A DNA stretch of 64,000 bases, from NCBI RefSeq assembly GCF_030269125.1, contig NZ_BSSM01000011.1, positions 186,001-250,000 of the forward strand, in the 5' to 3' direction. Each line of letters begins with the position of its first letter. Positions within the stretch are counted from its first letter, which is position 1. Of this stretch, positions 49,798 through 59,172 are shown one piece after another. The notes under the pieces are model-generated. The model was not told where the DNA came from. It worked only from the letters and a program-made list of their open reading frames with translations, and did not search any database. Position numbers and translations under genes: made by a program. This DNA is from Streptomyces hygroscopicus subsp. hygroscopicus (GTDB lineage Bacteria > Actinomycetota > Actinomycetes > Streptomycetales > Streptomycetaceae).

Positions 49798-51333
49798 ATG
49801 CACAACCCGGGCACCGCCACCCAGGAACGATTTCCCGCAGCGGACCGTTTCGCGGACGGCGCGCAGTTCATCGCAGGCCGTTCGGCCAAGGGCACCTCGG
49901 GGCGCACCCACGCCGTGGTCGACCCGGCCACCGGCGCCGAGGTGTACACCTACGAGCTGGCCGGCGCCGACGACGTCGACGCGGCCGTCGCGGCAGCGCG
50001 CGAGGCGTTCCCCGGCTGGGCCTCGGCCACCCCGGGCGAGCGCTCGGACGCCCTGCACCGCTTCGCCGCCGTGCTCGCCGACCGCGCCGAGGACCTCGCC
50101 CGCGCGGAGTCGCTCCAGTGCGGCAAACCGCTCAAGCTCACCCGTGAGTTCGATGTCCCCGGGACCATCGACAACACCGCCTTCTTCGCGGGCGCCGCAC
50201 GGCATCTGCAAGGGCAGGCCGCCGGCGAGTACTCCGGCGACCACACGTCGTACGTCCGGCGCGAGCCGATCGGTGTCGTCGGGTCGATCGCGCCCTGGAA
50301 CTACCCGCTCCAGATGGCCGCGTGGAAGGTGCTCCCGGCGATCGCCGCGGGCAACACCATCGTGCTGAAGCCCGCCGAGCTGACCCCGCTGACCTCGCTC
50401 CTGTTCGCCGAGGCCGCGACCGCCGCGGGCATCCCGGACGGCGTGATCAACATCGTCACCGGCGCCGGCAAGGAGGCCGGTGAGCACCTGGTCGGGCACC
50501 CCGACGTCGCCATGACCTCGTTCACCGGGTCCACCGGCGTCGGCAAGCGCGTCGCCGAGGTCGCCACCTCGACCGTCAAGCGGCTCCACCTGGAGCTGGG
50601 CGGCAAGGCCCCGTTCGTCGTGTTCGACGACGCCGACCTGGACGCCGCCGTCAACGGGGCCGTGGCCGGCGCGCTCATCAACACCGGCCAGGACTGCACC
50701 GCCGCCACCCGCGCCTATGTCCAACGGCCGCTGTACGAGGCGTTCGTGGAGCGCACCGCCGCCCTGATGGAGACCGTGCGGCTCGGCGACCCGTTCGCCC
50801 CCGGCACCGACCTCGGGCCGCTCATCTCGCACGCGCAGCGCGACCGCGTCGCCGGCTTCGTGGACCGCGCCCGCTCCTACGCCCGCGTGGTCACCGGCGG
50901 CGAGGCCCCTGGCGGCGACCTGGCAGGCGGCGCCTACTACCGGCCCACCCTCATCGCCGACGCCGCCCAGGACAGCGAGATCGTCCAGTCGGAGATCTTC
51001 GGTCCCGTCCTCGTCGTCCTCCCCTTCGACACCGACGACGAGGGCATCCGGCTCGCCAACGACACTCCTTACGGCCTCGCCGCCTCCGCCTGGAGCGGCA
51101 GCGTCTACCGGGCCAACCGCGCCACCCGCGACATCAAGGCGGGCTGCGTCTGGATCAACGATCACATCCCGATCATCAGCGAGATGCCGCACGGCGGCTA
51201 CAAGGCCTCCGGCTTCGGCAAGGACATGTCCGTGTACTCCTTCGAGGAGTACACGCAGGTCAAGCACGTAATGTTCGACAACACGGCGGCGGTCCGCAAG
51301 GACTGGCACCGCACGATCTTCGGGGCCCGGTAG
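49798..51333 (+). CDS. Aldehyde dehydrogenase of the polyamine operon
   Basis: 511 aa. ALDH motifs: APWNYPLQM, TSFTGSTGVGKRVA, ELGGKAPFVVF (E266) and GQDCTAATR (C300), plus QSEIFGPVLVV. It carries an extra 20 N-terminal residues relative to the ALDH at 32300. The ATG follows GGAGGAGA. As first gene before a polyamine importer it most likely oxidises 4-aminobutyraldehyde or gamma-glutamyl-aminobutyraldehyde to the acid. Confidence 0.93.
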   Translation: MHNPGTATQERFPAADRFADGAQFIAGRSAKGTSGRTHAVVDPATGAEVYTYELAGADDVDAAVAAAREAFPGWASATPGERSDALHRFAAVLADRAEDLARAESLQCGKPLKLTREFDVPGTIDNTAFFAGAARHLQGQAAGEYSGDHTSYVRREPIGVVGSIAPWNYPLQMAAWKVLPAIAAGNTIVLKPAELTPLTSLLFAEAATAAGIPDGVINIVTGAGKEAGEHLVGHPDVAMTSFTGSTGVGKRVAEVATSTVKRLHLELGGKAPFVVFDDADLDAAVNGAVAGALINTGQDCTAATRAYVQRPLYEAFVERTAALMETVRLGDPFAPGTDLGPLISHAQRDRVAGFVDRARSYARVVTGGEAPGGDLAGGAYYRPTLIADAAQDSEIVQSEIFGPVLVVLPFDTDDEGIRLANDTPYGLAASAWSGSVYRANRATRDIKAGCVWINDHIPIISEMPHGGYKASGFGKDMSVYSFEEYTQVKHVMFDNTAAVRKDWHRTIFGAR

Positions 51334-51433
51334 GAACCGCCCCCCGGCCGCGGAACCCCCACCCGCGGTCCGTTTCCCACCGGGCACGACGCCCCGGCCC
51401 TCGACCGGGCATCCCCTCCCCTCCCGAAAGGCC

Positions 51434-52690
51434 ATGACGCGCATGGAGAGTTACGAGCCCGACCGCCTGACGCCGGTTGAAACGGCCGCCCTACGCCGCA
51501 GTCACCGAGACGGCAGGGCAGCGCTGACCCGTCGTTCGCTGCTGCGCGCCTCCGCCGGGGGCGCGCTCGCGATCGGCGGCCTCGGAACGCTGAGCGCCTG
51601 CGGCATCCCCGCCGCGAACAAGACCCAGGGCGGCGTGTCGGCCGACGACCACTCGGCCACGGAGAAGGTCGTGAACTTCTCCAACTGGCCCGAGTACATC
51701 GACGTCGACGACAAAGGCAAACGCCACCCCACTCTCGACGCGTTCGGCAAACGGACCGGCATCCGGGTCAAGTACACCGAGGACATCAACGACAACGACG
51801 AGTTCTTCGGCAAGATCCAGCCGGAACTCGCCGCGGGCCAGGACACCGGCCGCGACCTGATCGTCCTGACCGACTGGCTGGCCGCCCGCATGATCCGGCT
51901 CGGCTACGTCCAGAAGCTGGACCCGGCCAACCTGCCGCACGCCTTCGCCAACCTCTCGGACCAGTTCCGCGCCCCCGACTGGGATCCCGGCCGCGCCTAC
52001 TCCTACCCCTGGCAGGGCATTTCCACGGTCATCGCCTTCAACAAGAAGGCCCTCGACGGCGTCGAGGTGAAGTCGGTCTCCGACCTCCTGGACAACCCCA
52101 AGCTCAAGGGGCGTGTCGGCTTCCTGACGGAGATGCGCGACAGCATCGGCATGACCCTGCTCGACCTCGGCAAGGACCCCGCCAAGGTCACCGCCGACGA
52201 CTACGACGCGGCCATCGCCCGGCTCCAGAAGGGCGTCGACAAGGGCCAGATCCGCCGGTTCACCGGCAACGACTACACCTCCGACCTGGCCAAGGGCGAC
52301 CTCGCCGCCTGTGTCGCCTGGGGCGGTGACATCGTCCAGCTCCAGGCGGACAACCCGGACATCGGCTACGTCATCCCGGACAGCGGCTACATGACGTCGA
52401 CCGACAACCTGCTGATCCCCAACAAGGCGCGCCACAAGACGAACGCGGAACGGCTCATCGACTACTACTACGAGCCCGAGCCCGCGGCCGAACTCGCCGC
52501 CTACATCAACTATGTGAGCCCCGTCGCGGGAGTGGCCCCCTACCTGGCCAAGATCGACAAGTCGGCGGCGAGCAACCCGCTGATCCTCCCCGACAAGGCC
52601 ATGCAGGCGAGGTCCCACGCCTTCCGCGCGCTGACGCAGAAGGAAGAGACCGCCTACCAGCAGAAGTTCTCCAAGCTCACAGGGGCGTGA
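51434..52690 (+). CDS. Spermidine/putrescine ABC transporter, substrate-binding lipoprotein
   Basis: 418 aa PotD-like protein. The N-terminus has a twin-arginine motif (R33-R34, TRRSLLRASAGGALA) and lipobox C56 (LSACG), so a Tat-exported lipoprotein. The mature start VVNFSNWPEYID is typical of PotD, and acidic residues such as those in YTEDINDNDEFF fit a polyamine site. It follows the dehydrogenase by 100 bases and overlaps the ATPase by four. Confidence 0.94.
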   Translation: MTRMESYEPDRLTPVETAALRRSHRDGRAALTRRSLLRASAGGALAIGGLGTLSACGIPAANKTQGGVSADDHSATEKVVNFSNWPEYIDVDDKGKRHPTLDAFGKRTGIRVKYTEDINDNDEFFGKIQPELAAGQDTGRDLIVLTDWLAARMIRLGYVQKLDPANLPHAFANLSDQFRAPDWDPGRAYSYPWQGISTVIAFNKKALDGVEVKSVSDLLDNPKLKGRVGFLTEMRDSIGMTLLDLGKDPAKVTADDYDAAIARLQKGVDKGQIRRFTGNDYTSDLAKGDLAACVAWGGDIVQLQADNPDIGYVIPDSGYMTSTDNLLIPNKARHKTNAERLIDYYYEPEPAAELAAYINYVSPVAGVAPYLAKIDKSAASNPLILPDKAMQARSHAFRALTQKEETAYQQKFSKLTGA

Positions 52691-53844
52691 CGACCACGAT
52701 GACGACAGACAACAGCGGCGACGTCCGCCTCTCCGGTATCGGCAAGACCTACGGCGCCTTCACCGCCGTGCACCCGCTGGACCTGACCGTGCCCCAGGGC
52801 TCCTTCTTCGCGCTGCTCGGCGCCTCCGGCTGCGGCAAGACCACCACGCTGCGCATGATCGCCGGCCTGGAGGAGCCGACCTGCGGCACCGTGCACCTCG
52901 GCGACCAGAACGTCACCCACCTGCCGCCGTACAAGAGGCCCGTGAACACGGTCTTCCAGTCCTACGCCCTCTTCCCGCACCTCGACATCTTCGAGAACGT
53001 CGCCTTCGGTCTGCGCCGGCGCGGCATCAAGAGCGTCAAGAAGCAGGTCGAGGAGATGCTGGACCTGGTCCAGCTCGGCGAGCAGGCCCGCAAGAAGCCG
53101 CACCAGCTCTCCGGCGGCCAGCAGCAGCGCGTCGCCGTGGCCCGCGCGCTGATCAACCACCCCAAGGTGCTGCTGCTCGACGAGCCGCTCGGCGCCCTCG
53201 ACCTCAAGCTGCGCCGCCAGATGCAGCTGGAGCTCAAGCGCATCCAGACCGAGGTCGGCATCACCTTCATCCACGTCACGCACGACCAGGAGGAGGCCAT
53301 GACCATGGCCGACACGGTCGCCGTGATGAACGGCGGCCGCGTCGAGCAACTCGGCTCGCCCACCGATCTGTACGAGAACCCGGGGACCACCTTCGTCGCC
53401 AACTTCCTCGGCACCTCCAACCTGATCGAGGCCGAGATCGACGCCAGGAGCGGCGACGACATCGTGCTCAAGGCCGGCGGCGACAAGCTGGTGCTGCCCG
53501 CCGCGCGATGCAGCGCGCCCACTCCGGCCGGCGGCAGGGTGCTGGTCGGCATACGCCCCGAGAAGATCTCGCTCGCCCACGCCGACGACGCGGGCGCCGT
53601 ACCCGAGGGCCGCAACCGCCTCACGGGCAGGATCGTCGACGCCAGTTTCATCGGCGTCTCCACGCAGTACGTCGTCGAAAGCCGGGCCTGCGCCGAACTC
53701 TCGGTCTACGTCCAGAACGTCGAGCGGGACGCCCGCCTGGTCCCCGGCGCCGATGTCGTCCTCCACTGGAGCCCGGCGCACACCTTCGGCCTGGACGCGG
53801 CCCAGGACATCGACGCGGGCACCGAGGAAGAGGTAGCCGCCTGA
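52687..53844 (+). CDS. Spermidine/putrescine ABC transporter, ATP-binding protein
   Basis: 385 aa PotA-like ATPase. Walker A GASGCGKTT, Q-loop VFQSYALFP, signature LSGGQQQRVAVARAL, Walker B VLLLDEPLGALD and H-loop VTHDQEEA are all intact. A C-terminal TOBE domain follows from about residue 290. The GTG at 52687 overlaps the binding-protein stop (GTGA). All motifs are normal, unlike the degenerate ATPase at 29278-30018. Confidence 0.95.
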   Translation: MTTTMTTDNSGDVRLSGIGKTYGAFTAVHPLDLTVPQGSFFALLGASGCGKTTTLRMIAGLEEPTCGTVHLGDQNVTHLPPYKRPVNTVFQSYALFPHLDIFENVAFGLRRRGIKSVKKQVEEMLDLVQLGEQARKKPHQLSGGQQQRVAVARALINHPKVLLLDEPLGALDLKLRRQMQLELKRIQTEVGITFIHVTHDQEEAMTMADTVAVMNGGRVEQLGSPTDLYENPGTTFVANFLGTSNLIEAEIDARSGDDIVLKAGGDKLVLPAARCSAPTPAGGRVLVGIRPEKISLAHADDAGAVPEGRNRLTGRIVDASFIGVSTQYVVESRACAELSVYVQNVERDARLVPGADVVLHWSPAHTFGLDAAQDIDAGTEEEVAA

Positions 53845-54773
53845 TGTCGACACTCACCGAGGCGCCCCCGCCGCTCGCCCCCGCCGAACCGGCGGCCGAA
53901 CCCCCGCGCAGGCGCGGCCGGTTCACCCCTTACTGGCTGCTGCTGCCCGGCATCCTGTGGCTGGTCGTCTTCTTCGCGCTGCCCCTGGTGTACCAGGCCT
54001 CCACGTCCGTGCAGACGGGCTCCCTGGAGCAGGGCTACAAGGTCACCTGGCACTTCGCGACCTACTGGGACGCGCTGTCCGAGTACTGGCCGCAGTTCGT
54101 GCGCTCCCTGTGCTACGCGGCCGGCGCCACCGTGCTGTGCCTGCTGCTCGGCTATCCGCTGGCCTACCTGATCGCCTTCCGCGCGGGCCGCTGGCGCAAC
54201 CTGATCATGATCCTGGTGATCGCGCCGTTCTTCACCAGCTTCCTGATCCGCACCCTGGCCTGGAAGACGATCCTCGCCGACAACGGCGTCGTGGTGCACA
54301 CGCTGGGCTCGCTGCACATCCTCGATCTCACCAACTGGCTCGGCTGGACGGCCGGCGACCGGGTGCTGGCCACCCCGCTCGCGGTGGTGTGCGGGCTGAC
54401 GTACAACTTCCTGCCGTTCATGATCCTGCCGCTGTACACCTCGCTGGAGCGGATCGACGGACGGCTGCACGAGGCGGCCGGCGATCTGTACGCCAAGCCG
54501 TGGACCACCTTCCGCAAGGTGACCTTCCCGCTGTCGATGCCGGGCGTGGTCTCCGGAACGCTGCTGACCTTCATCCCGGCGGCCGGTGACTACGTCAACT
54601 CCGAACTCCTCGGCTCGACCGACACCCGGATGATCGGCAACGTGATCCAGACGCAGTTCCTGCGGATCCTGGACTATCCGACGGCGGCGGCCCTCTCCTT
54701 CATCCTCATGGCCGCGATCCTGGCCATGGTGACGATCTACATCCGCCGGTCCGGGACGGAGGACCTGGTCTAA
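53844..54773 (+). CDS. Spermidine/putrescine ABC transporter permease (PotB-like)
   Basis: 309 aa with six helices after a Pro-rich N-terminus. The permease loop reads GRLHEAAGDLYAKPWTTFRK, typical of PotB. The ATG overlaps the ATPase stop by one base (TGATG). Its partner permease begins at the next base after its TAA. Confidence 0.93.
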   Translation: MSTLTEAPPPLAPAEPAAEPPRRRGRFTPYWLLLPGILWLVVFFALPLVYQASTSVQTGSLEQGYKVTWHFATYWDALSEYWPQFVRSLCYAAGATVLCLLLGYPLAYLIAFRAGRWRNLIMILVIAPFFTSFLIRTLAWKTILADNGVVVHTLGSLHILDLTNWLGWTAGDRVLATPLAVVCGLTYNFLPFMILPLYTSLERIDGRLHEAAGDLYAKPWTTFRKVTFPLSMPGVVSGTLLTFIPAAGDYVNSELLGSTDTRMIGNVIQTQFLRILDYPTAAALSFILMAAILAMVTIYIRRSGTEDLV

Positions 54774-55574
54774 ATGCCCGTCGTCAACTGGCTCAAGCGC
54801 CATCTCGTCGTCATCGCGGGAGTCCTCACCCTCGCGTATCTGCTGCTGCCGAACGTCATCGTCACCGTGTTCTCCTTCAACAAGCCGAAGGGGCGCTTCA
54901 ACTACCAGTGGCAGCAGTTCTCGCTGGACGCCTGGAAGCAGCCGTGCGGCGTCGCCGACATGTGCAACTCGCTGTCGATCAGCCTCCAGATCGCCGTCTG
55001 GGCGACCCTGGGCGCCACCGTTCTCGGCACGATGATCTCCTTCGCGCTGGTCCGCTACCGCTTCCGCGCCCGCGGCGCCATCAACTCGCTGATCTTCCTG
55101 CCGATGGCGATGCCCGAGGTCGTCATGGCCGCCTCGCTGCTCACCCTGTTCCTCAACATGGGCGCGCAGCTCGGCTTCTGGACGATCCTGATCGCCCACG
55201 TCATGTTCTGTCTCAGCTTCGTCGTCACCGCGGTCAAGGCCCGAGTGATGTCGATGGACCCGCGGCTGGAGGAGGCCGCCCGGGACCTGTACGCCGGGCC
55301 CGTGCAGACCTTCCTGCGGGTCACCCTGCCGATCGCGGCACCCGGAATCGCCGCGGGCGCGCTGCTGTCCTTCGCGCTGTCCTTCGACGATTTCATCATC
55401 ACCAATTTCAACGCCGGCTCGACCGTCACCTTCCCCATGTTCGTGTGGGGCTCGGCGCAGCGCGGAACGCCCGTTCAGATCAACGTGATCGGTACGGCCA
55501 TGTTCCTTCTCGCCGTGGTGCTGGTCCTGGTGTCGATGCTGATCAACAATCGCCGTAACAGTCAAAAGGCGTAA
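54774..55574 (+). CDS. Spermidine/putrescine ABC transporter permease (PotC-like)
   Basis: 266 aa with six helices. Loop motif RLEEAARDLYAGPVQTFLRV and the C-terminal FDDFIITNFNAGSTVTFPMF are typical of PotC. It starts immediately after the PotB-like stop with no gap. The four Pot genes form a complete importer. Confidence 0.93.
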   Translation: MPVVNWLKRHLVVIAGVLTLAYLLLPNVIVTVFSFNKPKGRFNYQWQQFSLDAWKQPCGVADMCNSLSISLQIAVWATLGATVLGTMISFALVRYRFRARGAINSLIFLPMAMPEVVMAASLLTLFLNMGAQLGFWTILIAHVMFCLSFVVTAVKARVMSMDPRLEEAARDLYAGPVQTFLRVTLPIAAPGIAAGALLSFALSFDDFIITNFNAGSTVTFPMFVWGSAQRGTPVQINVIGTAMFLLAVVLVLVSMLINNRRNSQKA

Positions 55575-55611
55575 AGCCGAAAAACGCAAAGCTCTGTAGG
55601 GAGTTGAAATC

Positions 55612-57042
55612 ATGGCCCCAAGCGCCATGAGTCGTGGCCGAGACAACTGGATCGCCTCTCTCTCCGAAGCCCAGCCGGTCCCGTACTGGCTGGAAGACCC
55701 CGGCAAGCCGGGGCCCGAGCCCGCCCTCACCGGGGCCGAGACCTGCGACCTGCTGGTCGTCGGCGGTGGCTACAGCGGGCTGTGGACCGCGCTCAACGCC
55801 AAGGAGCGCGATCCGCGGCGGGATGTGGTCCTGCTGGAGGGCCGCGAGGTGGGCTGGGCCGCCTCCGGCCGCAACGGCGGCTTCTGCGCCGCCTCCCTCA
55901 CCCACGGCCTGCCCAACGGGCTGACCCGCTGGCCCGACGAGATCCACGAGCTGGAGAGGCTGGGCCGGCGCAACCTGGACGAGATCGAGGCGGCCGTCGC
56001 CCGGCACGGCATCGACTGCGAGTTCGAGCGCACCGGCGAGATCGACGTGGCCACCGAGACCTACCAGGCCCGGGAGCTGCGCGACTGGCACCGGGAACTC
56101 CAGGAGCAGGGCCTCGCCGACGGGATCGACTTCCTGGACGAGGAGGCCGTGCGCGCCCAGGTGAACTCGCCGACCTTCAAGGCGGGCCTGTGGGACCACC
56201 AGGGAGTGGCCATGCTGCACCCGGCGAAGCTCGCCTGGGGCCTGAAGCAGGCGTGCCTCCGGCTCGGCGTGCGGGTGTACGAGCACACGCCCGCGCTCAC
56301 CCTCAAGCAGTACGGCGCCGGGATGGCCGTCCGCACCCCGTACGGCGCCGTGCGCGCCCGCAAGGTCGCGCTCGGCACCAACATCTTCCCGAGCCTGCTG
56401 CGCCGCGTGCGCTCGTACACCGTCCCGGTCTACGACTACGCGCTGATGACCGAGCCCCTCGGCGAAGAGCGACTCGCGGAGATCGGCTGGCGGGGCCGGC
56501 AGGGGCTCGGCGACAGCGCCAACCAGTTCCACTACTTCCGGCTGTCCGCCGACAACCGGATCCTGTGGGGCGGTTACGACGCGGTCCACCACTACGGCGG
56601 CCGGGTCCGCGCGGAGTACGACGACCGCCCCGAGACCTACGCCAAGCTCGCGGGGCACTTCTTCACCTGCTTCCCGCAGCTGGAGGGCGTCCGCTTCACC
56701 CACGCCTGGGGCGGCGCGATCGACACCTGCTCCCGCTTCTCGGCGTTCTTCGGCACCGCCCACCAGGACAAGGTGGCGTACGCGGCGGGCTTCACCGGCC
56801 TCGGCGTCGGCGCCACCCGCTTCGGCGCGGACGTGATGCTCGACCTGCTGGACGGGGAGCGCACCGAGCGCACCGAGCTGGAGATGGTGCGCAAGCGGCC
56901 GCTGCCCTTCCCGCCCGAGCCGTTCGCCTGGACCGGCATCGCGCTCACCAAGTGGTCGCTGGCCCGTGCGGACGCCCACGGCGGACGCCGGAACCTGTGG
57001 CTGCGCACGATGGACAAGCTGGGCCTGGGTTTCGACAGCTAG
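55612..57042 (+). CDS. FAD-dependent amine oxidoreductase, PuuB-like
   Basis: 476 aa DAO-family flavoprotein. The FAD Rossmann motif is CDLLVVGGGYSGLWTALNA near residues 44-62, then EVGWAASGRNGGFC. C-terminal FTGLGVGATRFGADVMLDLL closes the FAD site. It is the last gene of the polyamine operon, so oxidation of gamma-glutamylputrescine or of a polyamine is likely, as PuuB does in E. coli. GAGTTGAAATC precedes the ATG at 55612 without a strong ribosome-binding site. Confidence 0.9.
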   Translation: MAPSAMSRGRDNWIASLSEAQPVPYWLEDPGKPGPEPALTGAETCDLLVVGGGYSGLWTALNAKERDPRRDVVLLEGREVGWAASGRNGGFCAASLTHGLPNGLTRWPDEIHELERLGRRNLDEIEAAVARHGIDCEFERTGEIDVATETYQARELRDWHRELQEQGLADGIDFLDEEAVRAQVNSPTFKAGLWDHQGVAMLHPAKLAWGLKQACLRLGVRVYEHTPALTLKQYGAGMAVRTPYGAVRARKVALGTNIFPSLLRRVRSYTVPVYDYALMTEPLGEERLAEIGWRGRQGLGDSANQFHYFRLSADNRILWGGYDAVHHYGGRVRAEYDDRPETYAKLAGHFFTCFPQLEGVRFTHAWGGAIDTCSRFSAFFGTAHQDKVAYAAGFTGLGVGATRFGADVMLDLLDGERTERTELEMVRKRPLPFPPEPFAWTGIALTKWSLARADAHGGRRNLWLRTMDKLGLGFDS

Positions 57043-57099
57043 TTCGCGTGACCCAGGTCACTTCGCCGGGGTCGTGGAACCCGCGTAACGCTCCCGGAC

Positions 57100-57161
57100 G
57101 GCCTCCCTCTCTCCTGCCGAGGCGACGCGACCGCGTCGCCCGGCGAGGAGAGCGGGAGGCC
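57100..57161 (+). promoter_or_regulatory. 62-nt hairpin that includes the ribosome-binding site of the next gene
   Basis: Bases 57100-57128 pair with 57133-57161 over about 27 bp with one mismatch and two bulges, closed by GACC. The GGGAGG at 57154-57159, seven bases before the ATG at 57167, lies in the 3' arm. The stem may both end the polyamine operon and mask translation of the next gene. Confidence 0.8.
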
Positions 57162-57166
57162 CTTCG

Positions 57167-57625
57167 ATGAGCGGGACGAAGACGGCGGTGGAGTGGCTGG
57201 CGTCCGTGGCGCCGGACCCCGAGGGCTGCCGCCGGGACTGGGAACGCAGTCCGCACGGGGTCGCGCTGCTGCCCGCGGGGCGGGCCTGGGACGTGCTGAT
57301 CCTGCCGGGCCGGCTGGGCCGTCCGACGCTGGGGGTGCTGACCCGTGTGCTCGGCCGGCCCGGCCCGGTGCTCGCCGACTTCGGCGACAACCGGGTCGGG
57401 TTCCTCGTGCCGCCGGGCACCGCGGACCGCTGGCTCGGCACCGGCATCCGCACCGCGGGCGCCGGCACCTGGATCGTCGTACCGCATCCGGGCCGGGCGG
57501 CCCGGGGGATGCGGTGGCTGGTGCCGCCGGACGGCTCGGGCACGCTGACCGACGCGGCACTGCTGGAACTCGCGATGCACGAGGCGGCGGCGCGCCTGGT
57601 GCTGGGGCCGTGGGAGGAGGGGTAG
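57167..57625 (+). CDS. Hypothetical protein, possibly primase/polymerase-like
   Basis: 152 aa, soluble. The pattern HGVALLPAGRAWDVLILPGRLG, VLADFGDNRVGFLVPPGTAD and GTWIVVPHPGR recalls a group of Streptomyces proteins sometimes labelled bifunctional DNA primase/polymerase N-terminal. I see no catalytic acidic triad that would confirm this. The start ATG follows GGGAGG, which is embedded in a long hairpin. It is downstream of the FAD oxidase by 124 bases and seems monocistronic. Confidence 0.7.
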   Translation: MSGTKTAVEWLASVAPDPEGCRRDWERSPHGVALLPAGRAWDVLILPGRLGRPTLGVLTRVLGRPGPVLADFGDNRVGFLVPPGTADRWLGTGIRTAGAGTWIVVPHPGRAARGMRWLVPPDGSGTLTDAALLELAMHEAAARLVLGPWEEG

Positions 57626-57960
57626 CGCCGATGCCCTGCCGCCGTGATCGCTCCGGGCCCGACGGGGTGCCGCTCCGGCCTCCGCCCCGCCGTGGTGCGG
57701 AGGTCTTCGTGGACGGCGCCGGATCCCTGCGCGCCCTTGAGGGCCCTTCAGGCCATTCAGCCACTGAGTCACCGAAGTCACCGAAGGGCCGAGTATGGCT
57801 TCCCTGTTCGTGCTCACCACGGCGCCGCAGACCTTCTTCGTGCCGAGCGGCCACCAGTACCTCGGCGCCGCCGGGCGAGGCGGCCAGGACCCGCGCCGCG
57901 GCGCCCACCTCCGGTGGTCCATGCCCCGCGCGACGGCCCACGGTCCGATGACCCGGTCGA
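57626..57960. other. Intergenic region before the PAP2 gene end
   Basis: 335 bases. The direct repeat GTCACCGAA occurs twice in succession near 57767-57785. An 81-codon plus-strand frame from 57795 overlaps the end of the PAP2 gene and has no family likeness. I see no other gene, promoter or terminator I can support. Confidence 0.45.
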
Positions 57961-58626
57961 TCAACGGGGACCGCTCTGGGAACGGGGAGTTCCAGAGGAC
58001 GTTCGACGGCTGCTTCGGCCGAACCCGGGCAGTGCGCTGAGCGCGGTCAGCAGGACCGCGCCGAGACACCAACTGGCCAGCACGTCCAGGGGCCAGTGGT
58101 AGCCGTGCCGGACCAGGCCGTAGGACACGCCGAGGACCAGGGCCGCGCAGAGCGCGAGGGCGGTGCGCCGGGCGGCGGGGGAGCGGAGCCAGGGCAGCAC
58201 GAGGAGGGTCGCGGAGCCGTAGGCGACGGCGGCCGTCGCCGTGTGCCCGGAGGGGAAGTAGCCGACGGCCGGGGGCATCACGGGGGTCCCCGGCCGGGCG
58301 GTCCAGTCCTTCAACGGGACCACCAGCGCCGGGAGCAGCGCCATCAGGACGGCGGCCGCGACCGGCGGCAGCCACCAGCGGGCGTCCCCGGCGCCGCGGC
58401 CGCGCCACAGGGCGTGGGCGACGGCGAGGGCGAGAACCGGGACGGCGACCCGGATGTCGCCCAGGTCGGAGAGGACCTGCGAGAACTCGTCCGGGTGGAC
58501 GAGGTCCCGGCTGAGGCGGGCGTCCGCGCGCAGCAGCGGGCCGTGGCCGACGACCTGCCAGGTCAGCAGGAGGAAGAGGACGGCCGGTACGCAGAGGAGG
58601 AGGGCGCGGCGGGCGGGTTTCGACAC
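57961..58626 (-). CDS. PAP2 family membrane phosphatase
   Basis: 221 aa with five to six helices. Phosphatase motifs: KDWTARP (K106, R111), FPSGHTA (residues 124-130, with H128) and GYHWPLDV (H177, D181), so all three PAP2 blocks are present, the first with a shorter spacing than usual. Dephosphorylates phosphatidate, undecaprenyl pyrophosphate or similar lipids outside the membrane. The GTG at 58626 reads MSKPARRALLL. Stands alone. Confidence 0.88.
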   Translation of the reverse strand: MSKPARRALLLCVPAVLFLLLTWQVVGHGPLLRADARLSRDLVHPDEFSQVLSDLGDIRVAVPVLALAVAHALWRGRGAGDARWWLPPVAAAVLMALLPALVVPLKDWTARPGTPVMPPAVGYFPSGHTATAAVAYGSATLLVLPWLRSPAARRTALALCAALVLGVSYGLVRHGYHWPLDVLASWCLGAVLLTALSALPGFGRSSRRTSSGTPRSQSGPR

Positions 58627-59172
58627 GGGTGCCAGCTTGGCAGGCGGGTGCCGCGGGGGACGTACCGGGGCCGCGTCGGGCCGCTCACGGGGGACGCCGA
58701 GGGAAGGTCCGGGGATCGCGTCCGGAGGACGTCCGGGACCCGTTCGCCAGGGCGCTCGCGGTGCGGGTGTTGTCCGGGTGCCCGGGGTCCGGGTGCTCGT
58801 GGGCCGGCGTCCGCGGGAAGCTCGTCGGCCGGAGTCCGGAGGGAGGAGGTCGGCCGCCCCGGAACGGGGGGGTGGTCACGGGGCGGCCGTCCGGACCGGA
58901 ACGTCGCACGCCCCGGGGGGTTTGGGGCGGCGACCGTCCGATCGGTGAGGAGATCCCGGCGTCAGGCGCCGGTTCTGTGCGCGAAGGCACGACCAGGTCG
59001 AAGCTGGGGAGGCCCCGGCCTGAGGTCGTCCACGGTCCCCCGTGGACGGGGTGTATCTCTCATCTGAGAAGAACCTACGGCAGGCCGGGGCGCTTGGGCA
59101 GACGGATTCCCGTCCCGTCATGCACCCCGCACACCTTCTTCACACGGCCTGCCGCAGCCGGCTCCCGGTGCC
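58627..59172. other. Intergenic region between PAP2 and gabT
   Basis: 546 bases without a supported gene. The first 380 are GC-rich with no motif I can name. The last part holds the structured element at 59012-59091. Confidence 0.5.
59012..59091. other. Branched inverted-repeat structure downstream of gabT
   Basis: GCCCCGGCCTG and CAGGCCGGGGC form a perfect 11-bp outer stem 58 bases apart. Inside are GTCCACG/CGTGGAC (7-bp hairpin at 59028-59047) and a weak TCTC/GAGA hairpin at 59058-59069. It lies 81 bases past the gabT stop and is probably its terminator, though the shape would also suit a small structured RNA. Confidence 0.5.

Noticed and set aside
57795..58040. An 81-codon plus-strand frame with an ordinary-looking start
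   Set aside because: It overlaps the 3' end of the supported PAP2 gene, has no ribosome-binding site, and its second half is Arg/Gly-rich.
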